Assembly: GCA_902494815.1 (NCBI GenBank)
Contig: CABUVB010000137.1
Span: 1-5,013 of the forward strand
Reading direction: 5' to 3'
Source: an uncultured Collinsella sp.
GTDB lineage: Bacteria; Actinomycetota; Coriobacteriia; Coriobacteriales; Coriobacteriaceae
DNA: 5,013 nucleotides
The notes below the pieces were generated by a model that worked only from the letters and a program-made list of their open reading frames with translations, was not told the DNA's origin and ran no database searches. Shown in pieces: positions 1 through 4,848 of this stretch. Position 1 is the first letter of the stretch. Each line of letters opens with the position of its first letter. Position numbers and translations under genes: made by a program.

Positions 1-431
1 GCCAAGTCGCCCCAAAAATCGGGATCGTTGGTGTTGACGATGTACTTGGTATCGGGGTGCTCCGCCATGAGCTCGGCAAGCGAATCGGAGCCGACATAGG
101 TCGAGGAGAAGCTCTTGAGGTCGCTCGTATCGCCCTTGTCCTTCTTCGTCTTCCAGTAATGACCCGTCACGCTTCCGTCTTGAACCGTATAGGTCAGATC
201 TTCGACGCGATCCTGCTTGATGGCGCTGACCATCTCGCTCGTCGCGAGCTTAACGGTATTGCTGGAATTGGCAAAGCCGGAGCCCATGTTAAAGAAGGCG
301 TAGCCCAGAAGCGCGCAAGCCAAAAGAAAATACAGCCAGCCCGTACGCGTGGGCCTCTTGCCTCCGGGCATCCCCGGGATCTTTGGGTCCCGGGGAGTCT
401 GGGAATTGTTGTCGTTACGGTCGTCGGGCAT
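1..431 (-). CDS. ftsH: FtsH ATP-dependent zinc metalloprotease, N-terminal part (runs off the left edge)
   Basis: The first 143 residues of a leftward gene are visible and the reading frame stays open to the window edge. The start has a hydrophilic, Pro/Gly/Arg-rich cytoplasmic tail (about 1-31), then one membrane segment (about 32-49, beginning GWLYFLLACALLGYAFF), then an extracytoplasmic region with the FtsH_ext character (LATSEMVSAIKQDRVEDLTY, about 62-81). The second membrane helix, AAA+ ATPase and HExxH protease domains would lie outside the window. FtsH is a membrane-bound hexamer that degrades misfolded membrane proteins and some regulators. The chosen ATG begins one base after the hpt stop (TAA-G-ATG), and GGAGG at 444-448 lies 12 bases upstream, inside hpt, so translational coupling is likely. 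Identity rests on this topology plus the conserved tilS-hpt-ftsH order; catalytic motifs cannot be seen. Confidence 0.92.
   Translation of the reverse strand, partial: MPDDRNDNNSQTPRDPKIPGMPGGKRPTRTGWLYFLLACALLGYAFFNMGSGFANSSNTVKLATSEMVSAIKQDRVEDLTYTVQDGSVTGHYWKTKKDKGDTSDLKSFSSTYVGSDSLAELMAEHPDTKYIVNTNDPDFWGDL
371..396 (-). repeat. 9-bp perfect inverted repeat in the ftsH 5' coding region
   Basis: TCCCCGGGA at 371-379 is mirrored exactly by TCCCGGGGA at 388-396 around an 8-base loop. In the leftward ftsH mRNA it would form a GC-rich hairpin starting about 35 nt after the A of the start codon, within the codons for the Pro/Gly-rich tail (about residues 12-20). It may influence translation or transcript stability; it may also be a by-product of GC-rich proline and glycine codons. 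Confidence 0.6.
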
Positions 432-432
432 C

Positions 433-981
433 TTACGAATAAACCTCCGGTTTCAAAATGCCCAGATACGGAAGGTTGCGATAGCGCTCGGCGTAGTCGA
501 GGCCGTAGCCCACCACAAAGGCATCGGGGCAATGGGTTCCAACATACTTGGGCGTGATGGCCGAGACGCGGTCCTCAACGTCCTTCCACAGGAAGGCGGC
601 GACCTCCAGAGAAGCGGGCTTGCGGCTCTCGAGGTTCTTCATCAGATACTTGAGCGTCAGGCCCGAGTCCAGAATGTCCTCGACGATCAGCACGTCGCGA
701 CCACGGATGTCGATATCCAGGTCCTTAATGATACGCACGATGCCCGAAGACTTCACACCGTCGCCATAGCTCGAAACAGCCATGAAATCGATGTTGGTCG
801 GTAGCTCAATCTTGCGCATCAGGTCGCCCATAAAGACAACGGCACCGCGCAGAACCGCGATCAGCACCAGATCCTTACCCGCGTAGTCGCGCGTAATCTC
901 CTCGCCCAGGCGAGAAACGATGCCGTCGATATCCTCCTGCGTAAACAGAACCTTCTCGATATCCGGATGTTGAGAAGCCAT
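433..981 (-). CDS. hpt: Hypoxanthine (guanine) phosphoribosyltransferase
   Basis: This 182-residue cytoplasmic enzyme makes IMP or GMP from hypoxanthine or guanine plus PRPP in purine salvage. The PRPP-binding signature LIVEDILDSGLTL spans about 98-110, with the acidic pair E101-D102 and the phosphate loop DSGLT. The LRG motif that binds pyrophosphate is at 44-46. The flexible loop SYGDGVKSSG is at 71-80, and the purine-binding end FVVGYGLDYAERYRNLPY is at 155-172. Length and the KPEVYS tail fit bacterial Hpt. The residue before FVVGYG is Ala154, where the human enzyme has a lysine (K165); bacterial proteins vary here. The start is supported by AAAGGG five bases upstream of the ATG. The gene sits between tilS and ftsH and can be transcribed with tilS or from the candidate promoter at 1039-1047. 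Confidence 0.96.
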   Translation of the reverse strand: MASQHPDIEKVLFTQEDIDGIVSRLGEEITRDYAGKDLVLIAVLRGAVVFMGDLMRKIELPTNIDFMAVSSYGDGVKSSGIVRIIKDLDIDIRGRDVLIVEDILDSGLTLKYLMKNLESRKPASLEVAAFLWKDVEDRVSAITPKYVGTHCPDAFVVGYGLDYAERYRNLPYLGILKPEVYS

Positions 982-1038
982 GACAACCCTTTCTTGTGCT
1001 TAATCGCCCACACACCGCCGTATGGACGCGAACTACAC

Positions 1039-1047
1039 ATTCTAGCA
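1039..1047 (-). promoter_or_regulatory. Candidate extended -10 promoter for hpt-ftsH
   Basis: Read leftward, the sequence is TGC-TAGAAT, an extended -10 (TGn) followed by a 5/6 match to TATAAT. It lies 58 bases upstream of the hpt ATG, leaving a leader of about 50 nt. No good -35 exists; TGGTAA, 18 bases upstream, matches TTGACA at only 3/6, which an extended -10 can tolerate. That weak -35 falls inside the palindrome at 1056-1067, so a repressor could act there. This is a motif call only. Confidence 0.42.
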
Positions 1048-1078
1048 GCGCACGGGGTAAATTTACCAGCCCGTGCGC
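1048..1078 (-). repeat. Nested inverted repeat between tilS and hpt (possible operator or hairpin)
   Basis: The outer arms GCGCACGGG (1048-1056) and CCCGTGCGC (1070-1078) are perfect 9-bp complements. The region between them holds most of a perfect 12-bp palindrome, GGTAAATTTACC (1056-1067). As leftward RNA it forms a strong stem with a 13-base loop, but no T-run follows, so it is not a standard intrinsic terminator of tilS. It directly abuts the candidate hpt promoter. It could be an operator, an RNA processing or pausing hairpin, or a weak terminator. Confidence 0.6.
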
Positions 1079-1110
1079 CATCAGCGCGGGAATACCGTCA
1101 ACGTCGCACA

Positions 1111-1135
1111 GAATAGCTGGCGTGGGACGCTATTC
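1111..1135 (-). repeat. 7-bp inverted repeat overlapping the tilS stop codon
   Basis: GAATAGC at 1111-1117 pairs with GCTATTC at 1129-1135 around an 11-base loop. The loop contains part of a second small stem option, GCGT-ggg-ACGC (1120-1130). The tilS TAG stop (1130-1132) lies in one arm. No T-run follows in the leftward direction, so it is better seen as an mRNA 3'-end or pausing hairpin than as a full terminator. Confidence 0.45.
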
Positions 1136-2668
1136 CGCATCGACCACGCGGAGCAGATATGCCACGCGCGTTGCGGCCGTGCACTTAAAACGCTCGTCCG
1201 CGCGAACTCCGGCGACCCACACCACGGCACCCCCCGGCGCCGTCCTCACCATGGGCACGCCGGCGCGCTCGGAAACGGGAATGCGAGCCTCACCTAGCAA
1301 ATCGGATACTTTCTTGCTTCGGCCACTCATCCCTAACGGGCACATCACGTCTCCCGGTGCGGGACCGTCCACCCACAGGCGCGCCAATCGCGCCTCGACA
1401 GGGATCTCGCCACGTGAGCCCGCCAGGATCCGCTCACTATCGCTGTCGGCAAAACCCAGGGCAGCCGCGTCTACCAAAGCTGTCACTTCCCCGGCAGCCG
1501 CAAGCTCACGGGCGCGGCGCACGATATCGCATCCCGGCTCAACGGCCATCGGCTCTGCGACCAGCATGCGCCCCCCGCCCAACGGCAAACGACCGGGTAT
1601 GGTAATCCAGTCCGCAACCAGCCCCTCACGAGCCGCCGGCGCCTTAAACGCCAGCATGCCAAACTCAATGCGTGCGTCAATCCCCGCCGGAAGCGTGACC
1701 GAGCCGGTGCCCTCGGCAACGCAGGAAAGGACTCGCTCCACATGTCGCATCTCTGGACGAGCGTCCGGATCGATGCGCTTAATCGCCAGTCGCACGATGC
1801 GCCGCGCGATTACCACCTCGGCCGCAGCCAGACGCCTGGCATCGAGCACCAGCGCACCCGCTGCCTCTTTGCGTAAACAGCTTCGAAACGCCTGTGCCGA
1901 AAGCTGAGACAAAAACGCGTCCTCATCGCCTAAGATCTCGCAGGCGGCGCCAATCGTCTTGCACACGCTCGCGTTGCGCTGCGCCACAACTGGCATTACT
2001 CGATGGCGCACGTAGTTTCGCAGATACGAGATATCCTCATTGCTCTCGTCTTCACGCCACGGCTGACCATGTACCTGTAGATAGCCCACGAGCTCGCCAT
2101 GAGTTAGGTCGAGCAAGGGACGTACCACGATATTCCTCCGGCGAGGAATGCTCGATAGGCCAGCGGGCCCCGAACCCTTAATCGCGTTCATCAAAAACGT
2201 TTCCGCGCGATCCGAAGACGTGTGCGCGGTGCAGATACGAGCCGCCGTTCGCGGTGTCCCCGTCTGGGCGCAGAGCTCGCGAACATACCTCCGCGCCGCG
2301 GCATAGCGCACCTCGCGGGCCGCGGCCTCAATATTGCCCGACTCCCCATCAAAATAAGCGTGCTCCACGCACAGCGGTAAACCATATTTCGCGCAGAGCT
2401 CACGCACAAAGGCCTCGTCGCCATCGGACGCCTTGCCGCGCAGATGATGGTTTACATGCAGCACATGCAGGCGCTCGCGAGCAATGGGGGCAACACCGCG
2501 TCCGTCTTGGATATCCAGCTTTGATGTGCACGCCATAAGAAGCAGTGCCGTCGAGTCCGCGCCGCCTGATACCATGAGCACGACAGGAGCAGCCTGCTGC
2601 CTCGTTCGGGTCTCATCGACTGCCCCGGGCACGGCATGGTGTCCGTAATGCTGTGATACCGTAGGCAT
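1130..2668 (-). CDS. tilS: tRNA(Ile)-lysidine synthase TilS
   Basis: TilS uses ATP to attach lysine to C34 of the CAU-anticodon tRNA-Ile, making lysidine so that the tRNA reads AUA and is charged with isoleucine. At 512 residues it is on the long side (E. coli about 430, B. subtilis about 470). The N-terminal PP-loop ATPase has SGGADST at 34-40, HVNHHLRG at 71-78, GNIEAAAREVRY at 111-122 and AHTSSDRAET at 148-157. The segment DESNEDISYLRNYVRHRVMP (207-226) matches the conserved TilS DxSN...RNxxRH region. The C-terminal domain has PGDVMCPLGMSGRSKKVSDLL (438-458) and WVAGVRADERF (484-494). AGGAGG six bases upstream of the ATG is a strong ribosome-binding site. A 30-residue lead precedes the PP-loop. 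The usual DDQ of the HxxDDQxET motif reads SDR here. Confidence 0.95.
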   Translation of the reverse strand: MPTVSQHYGHHAVPGAVDETRTRQQAAPVVLMVSGGADSTALLLMACTSKLDIQDGRGVAPIARERLHVLHVNHHLRGKASDGDEAFVRELCAKYGLPLCVEHAYFDGESGNIEAAAREVRYAAARRYVRELCAQTGTPRTAARICTAHTSSDRAETFLMNAIKGSGPAGLSSIPRRRNIVVRPLLDLTHGELVGYLQVHGQPWREDESNEDISYLRNYVRHRVMPVVAQRNASVCKTIGAACEILGDEDAFLSQLSAQAFRSCLRKEAAGALVLDARRLAAAEVVIARRIVRLAIKRIDPDARPEMRHVERVLSCVAEGTGSVTLPAGIDARIEFGMLAFKAPAAREGLVADWITIPGRLPLGGGRMLVAEPMAVEPGCDIVRRARELAAAGEVTALVDAAALGFADSDSERILAGSRGEIPVEARLARLWVDGPAPGDVMCPLGMSGRSKKVSDLLGEARIPVSERAGVPMVRTAPGGAVVWVAGVRADERFKCTAATRVAYLLRVVDAE

Positions 2669-2696
2669 TTGCTTCCTCCTCTATTCGTCCGCACCC

Positions 2697-2702
2697 ATTG
2701 TA
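2697..2702 (-). promoter_or_regulatory. Candidate -10 box for tilS
   Basis: Read leftward this is TACAAT, a 5/6 match to TATAAT, about 28 bases upstream of the tilS ATG and just before its AGGAGG ribosome-binding site. No recognisable -35 is found at 16-18 bases; that position falls on the first codons of the divergent gene. The call is weak, but the 48-bp divergent spacer leaves few other places for this promoter. Confidence 0.3.
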
Positions 2703-2716
2703 TCCTTTGGAATCTT

Positions 2717-3526
2717 ATGTCTCGTCTGCACCTTCATATCCTCGGCAGTGGCTCTAAAGGCAACTGCGCACTCATCGAGGGCCCGCAGGGGCTCATTATG
2801 GTCGATGACGGACTGTCTCGCCGCGAGACATTAAAGCGCATGGCAGAACTGGGACTCTCGACAGACAACGTCTCGGCTCTTCTCATTACTCATGAGCATA
2901 GCGATCACATCAAGGGCCTCGATGTCTGGTGCAAGCACTGGCACGGCCCCCTCTTTGCCAGCAGGGGCACTCTTTCGAACAAAGAAAATCTTTCGCATCT
3001 GCCTGTCGAGGAATTCGATCCCGGTGACACCCTTTCCATTGCCGGCATCCACGTGCAAACCTACTCAACATCACACGATGTCATCAATCCGGTCGGCTAT
3101 CGATTCAATGCTCTCGATGATTCCATCGGCTTTGCCACCGACACCGGAGAGCTATCGAGCCAAGCCATGAACACCCTCGAAGATTGTCGAGTCCTCGCAC
3201 TCGAAAGCAACCACGATGTGACCATGCTGCGCGAGGGAGAATATCCCCGCTTTCTTCAGGAGCGCATCCTGTCTGCAAGGGGACACCTCTCCAATGGCCA
3301 AGCCGCCGAAGCCGCGCGCGAACTTGTTACCGATCGCACCGAACAGCTCATTGCCATGCATATCAGCCAAGATAACAATCGTCCGAGCCTTACCGTCAAA
3401 AGCTATGCCAAAGCTCTGGCCGCAACCCTAGATGACGAGGTCGGCAGCTCCGCAACCCTTCTCCAAGGATCGCGAAAACTCTCGATACGCCCTGCGAGTC
3501 AGTATCAACCGGCAACCATTCAATAG
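2717..3526 (+). CDS. walJ: YycJ/WalJ-type metallo-beta-lactamase-fold hydrolase
   Basis: This 269-residue cytoplasmic protein has the metallo-beta-lactamase nuclease fold. ILGSGSKGN (8-16) is the typical opening. The metal ligands are in THEHSDH (58-64), SH at 119-120, and ATDTG (140-144, D142). ESNHD (163-167) and the downstream GHLSN (189-193) and MHIS (214-217) motifs are characteristic of YycJ/WalJ. Family members are reported as 5'-3' DNA exonucleases linked to mismatch repair; in Bacillus the gene lies beside the walRK genes, which are not seen here. The start is placed at 2717 rather than the earlier in-frame ATG at 2669, because homology begins at MSRLHLHILGSGSKGN and the earlier stretch overlaps the control region of divergent tilS. 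Only a weak ribosome-binding site (GGA at 2709-2711) precedes it, so a leaderless or near-leaderless transcript is possible. The subfamily is fairly sure; the substrate is inferred. Confidence 0.9.
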   Translation: MSRLHLHILGSGSKGNCALIEGPQGLIMVDDGLSRRETLKRMAELGLSTDNVSALLITHEHSDHIKGLDVWCKHWHGPLFASRGTLSNKENLSHLPVEEFDPGDTLSIAGIHVQTYSTSHDVINPVGYRFNALDDSIGFATDTGELSSQAMNTLEDCRVLALESNHDVTMLREGEYPRFLQERILSARGHLSNGQAAEAARELVTDRTEQLIAMHISQDNNRPSLTVKSYAKALAATLDDEVGSSATLLQGSRKLSIRPASQYQPATIQ

Positions 3527-3534
3527 ACTGTCCT

Positions 3535-3585
3535 AGACAGCAAAAGGGGCCGAGAATCGCTTCCCAGCCCCTTTTGCTGTCTTTT
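3535..3585 (+). terminator. Intrinsic terminator between convergent walJ and hsp20
   Basis: The arms GACAGCAAAAGGGGC (3536-3550) and GCCCCTTTTGCTGTC (3567-3581) are perfect 15-bp complements, extended by one more A-T pair, around a 16-base loop. TTTT follows at 3582-3585 in the rightward direction, nine bases after the walJ stop. Leftward there is no outer T-run, but GGGGC/GCCCC followed by TTTT inside the stem could still end hsp20 transcripts. It is therefore probably bidirectional. Confidence 0.9.
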
Positions 3586-3608
3586 AATAGTGCAGAACAC
3601 CAACGAAG

Positions 3609-4040
3609 TTAGTCAATGGAGATCTTCGTAACGTTCTTCTTCTCGACGATCTTGGGAACCGTAACGGTCAGGATGCCGTCAGCGTACTTAGCCGAGAGGC
3701 CCTCGCTCGAAGCGTCCTTTAGATATACGCCACGCGTCGCACTGTACGAGCTGAACTCCTTCTGCAGGAAGTTCTTGCCCTCGTTCTCCTCGTCTTCCTC
3801 GACATTCACGCTAATGGACAGACGGCCCTCGTTAAGCTCGACATCGATATCGTCCTTGGCGACGCCGGTCAGATAAGCCTTGACCTCATAGCCGTCGCCC
3901 TTATCCTCAACGTCAACGGGGAACGCCTTGGAAGCAATCGAGTTGTTTGCAAGGTCGGTCATATCATCAAACAGATCGAACAACGAGCTAGCAGAAGGAC
4001 GAACGCCAAAAACCGAACGATAAGGAACCATGCTTGCCAT
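3609..4040 (-). CDS. Hsp20 / alpha-crystallin small heat-shock protein
   Basis: This 143-residue ATP-independent holdase binds unfolding proteins during stress and keeps them refoldable by DnaK or ClpB. A short N-terminal arm (MASMVPYRSVFGVRPSASSL, then FDLFDDM) precedes the alpha-crystallin domain, which starts at FPVDVEDKGDGYEVKAYLTG (40-59). The domain ends with the family signature GILTVTVPK (122-130). The C-terminal I-x-I oligomer motif appears as ISI (140-142). An acidic insert, EEDEENEGKNF (81-91), fits the loop of bacterial class proteins. The start is set at 4040, not the in-frame ATG at 4073, because AAGGAG lies eight bases upstream of 4040 and the 11 extra residues have no family character. 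That ribosome-binding site lies in a hairpin (4047-4064). The gene converges on walJ and is divergent from the membrane-protein gene at 4318. Confidence 0.94.
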   Translation of the reverse strand: MASMVPYRSVFGVRPSASSLFDLFDDMTDLANNSIASKAFPVDVEDKGDGYEVKAYLTGVAKDDIDVELNEGRLSISVNVEEDEENEGKNFLQKEFSSYSATRGVYLKDASSEGLSAKYADGILTVTVPKIVEKKNVTKISID

Positions 4041-4046
4041 GTTTAC

Positions 4047-4064
4047 CACTCCTTTTAAGGACTG
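4047..4064 (-). promoter_or_regulatory. Hairpin masking the hsp20 ribosome-binding site (candidate RNA thermometer)
   Basis: In the leftward hsp20 mRNA the leader reads CAGUCCU-UAAA-AGGAGUG. It pairs as C-G, A-U, a G-G mismatch, then UCCU with AGGA, closed by a UAAA loop. The paired AGGAG is the Shine-Dalgarno of hsp20. Short, mismatch-containing stems over the ribosome-binding site are known thermosensors of small heat-shock genes (ROSE, fourU and Hsp17-type elements). An alternative stem, GACU-CGGC-AGUC (4060-4071), uses the same AGUC and would free the site. This is inferred from base pairing only. Confidence 0.4.
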
Positions 4065-4119
4065 CCGAGTCATCTTCTAGGTGACTGGGACTTCTTTTGA
4101 CGCTCTTATATATGCCCAC

Positions 4120-4167
4120 CCAGTACTCATATATACATCGACTATAAAGTTTTTTGAGTCCAGTACT
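4120..4167. repeat. Direct repeat CCAGTACT, 40 bp apart
   Basis: CCAGTACT occurs at 4120-4127 and 4160-4167 in the same orientation, a separation of 40 bp or about four helical turns. The core AGTACT is self-complementary. Both copies lie in the AT-rich spacer upstream of hsp20 and of the divergent gene at 4318, where a regulator could bind on one face of the helix. ACTATAA also repeats there (4141-4147 and 4165-4171). Function is unknown. Confidence 0.35.
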
Positions 4168-4176
4168 ATAAGCATA

Positions 4177-4197
4177 TCTAAGTGCGTATGACTTAGG
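4177..4197. promoter_or_regulatory. Degenerate HAIR-like inverted repeat upstream of hsp20
   Basis: CTAAGT (4178-4183) and ACTTAG (4191-4196) are perfect complements separated by seven bases. Actinobacterial HspR binds HAIR, CTTGAGT-N7-ACTCAAG. The spacing here is identical, and 9 of 14 arm positions match when one flanking base is included on each side. An isolated HAIR-like half-site, TTGAGT, lies at 4154-4159. Its position about 140 bp upstream of the hsp20 start is compatible with stress control but somewhat distant. This is a weak motif match. Confidence 0.25.
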
Positions 4198-4212
4198 TTT
4201 TAGGAAGGTTAA

Positions 4213-4225
4213 GGTTCTTTGAACC
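4213..4225. repeat. Short inverted repeat GGTTC-TTT-GAACC
   Basis: Five-base perfect arms surround TTT, immediately after a tandem AAGGTT-AAGGTT (4205-4216). The right half includes TTGAAC (4219-4224), a possible weak -35 for the rightward gene with only a poor -10 (TATGTC at 4243-4248). It may mark the promoter or operator of the rightward transcript, but the evidence is thin. Confidence 0.25.
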
Positions 4226-4276
4226 AGAGCTTAAATACCGAGTATGTCCCCAGCTACAAATAACAAGGGGCTTACA

Positions 4277-4309
4277 ATGAGCGCGTACACGTTGTTGGTA
4301 ACGAGCTAA
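4277..4309 (+). CDS. Possible 10-residue leader peptide MSAYTLLVTS
   Basis: ATG at 4277 is preceded by AAGGGG (4265-4270) with a six-base spacer, a better ribosome-binding site than that of the gene it precedes. The ORF runs ten codons to TAA at 4307-4309. The stop overlaps the start of AAAGGG (4308-4313), the ribosome-binding site of the next ORF, and the next ATG is eight bases further on. This arrangement suggests translational coupling. The peptide shows no amino-acid run typical of a biosynthetic attenuator. It could also be chance; ten codons cannot be tested by codon use. Confidence 0.35.
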   Translation: MSAYTLLVTS

Positions 4310-4317
4310 AGGGCATC

Positions 4318-4785
4318 ATGGACGACCAAAACCAGAACAAAATGTTAATGCCGACGCAGGGGGAAGATACTTCCACGCAGCCGCCACGGTTCCATCGCCC
4401 CCACATCTCGCAAGAGCCCATTAATGATCATGAGCCCGAGTATGTGACGAGAAATCGATATCAAACTCTCGAGGATGCCCAAACGGGGCGTAAACATATG
4501 GGCGTCGCCTCGGGAGACCCTGTATATCTGAAAGACGCACCATTATCTAAAAACAGCGCAGCTAGTGATGAGCCGATGAAAGCATCCGCCACTCATCAAC
4601 AAAGAGGTCCTCGACCAAAGCAAACCTTGACGCATTCGGCTCGCTATCTCGAAACGCCAAAACAGGGAAAATCAATCTTCGTTTCATCAAGTAAACGACG
4701 CAAGCAGCATCGACTGACAATCCTGCTTTTGATCATTGTGGCCATAGCAGTTGCCCTTGTTATTCGATTTATCTTCTTTAAATAA
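4318..4785 (+). CDS. Predicted tail-anchored membrane protein of unknown function
   Basis: I do not recognise this 155-residue protein. Residues 1-130 are hydrophilic and look mostly disordered, rich in Gln, Pro, Asn, Ser and Thr, with no enzyme motif or cysteine. A basic cluster, KRRKQHR (126-132), leads into one hydrophobic segment, LTILLLIIVAIAVALVI (133-149), ending RFIFFK. By the positive-inside rule the long N-terminal part should be cytoplasmic, held by a C-terminal tail anchor. There is no signal peptide. ATG 4318 is the only usable start in frame, as TAA lies upstream at 4261-4263 with no other start codon between; its AAAGGG is only four bases away. It is divergent from hsp20 and convergent with the rRNA operon. 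Likely roles such as a membrane scaffold or adaptor are guesses; it may be lineage-restricted. Confidence 0.75.
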   Translation: MDDQNQNKMLMPTQGEDTSTQPPRFHRPHISQEPINDHEPEYVTRNRYQTLEDAQTGRKHMGVASGDPVYLKDAPLSKNSAASDEPMKASATHQQRGPRPKQTLTHSARYLETPKQGKSIFVSSSKRRKQHRLTILLLIIVAIAVALVIRFIFFK

Positions 4786-4816
4786 GGGCTCAATACCAAA
4801 AACAATAAGATCGTCT

Positions 4817-4838
4817 GGTGTAATTGAGTCATTACGCC
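4817..4838. repeat. Small inverted repeat after the membrane-protein gene
   Basis: GGTGTAAT (4817-4824) pairs with ATTACGCC (4831-4838) over eight positions, one of them a G-T wobble, around the loop TGAGTC. It lies 31 bases after the stop at 4785 and no T-run follows in the rightward direction, so it could stabilise the 3' end of that mRNA but is not a convincing terminator. Confidence 0.3.
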
Positions 4839-4848
4839 CCGTAAACGC

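Noticed and set aside
57..557. Rightward open frames over the ftsH/hpt region, and another at 349-804
   Set aside because: They lie opposite clear ftsH and hpt sequences, have low-complexity arginine-rich translations and no family motifs; they are antisense shadows of GC-rich genes.
690..703. Loss of function in Hpt because the residue matching human K165 is alanine
   Set aside because: Bacterial enzymes vary at this site and all other PRPP and purine-binding motifs are intact, so it is not good evidence of altered activity.
996..1907. 303-codon rightward open frame opposite tilS
   Set aside because: It is long, but its Ser/Arg/Ala/Thr-rich translation is typical of an antisense GC-rich frame, and TilS motifs are unmistakable on the other strand.
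2669..2716. Earlier in-frame ATG adding 16 residues to walJ
   Set aside because: The extra residues show no family similarity, overlap the tilS ribosome-site region, and homology begins exactly at the 2717 ATG.
4041..4073. Earlier in-frame ATG adding 11 residues to Hsp20
   Set aside because: AAGGAG is correctly placed for the 4040 start and would lie inside the coding region if translation began at 4073.
4081..4200. Standard -35/-10 promoter for hsp20 or the 4318 gene
   Set aside because: Several TATAAG, TATAAA and TATAGT boxes and a rightward TTGACG (4097-4102) occur, but no pair has acceptable 16-18 base spacing, so no promoter was annotated.
4041..4317. CIRCE element (HrcA operator) upstream of hsp20
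   Set aside because: I looked for TTAGCACTC-N9-GAGTGCTAA and found no convincing half-site on either strand.
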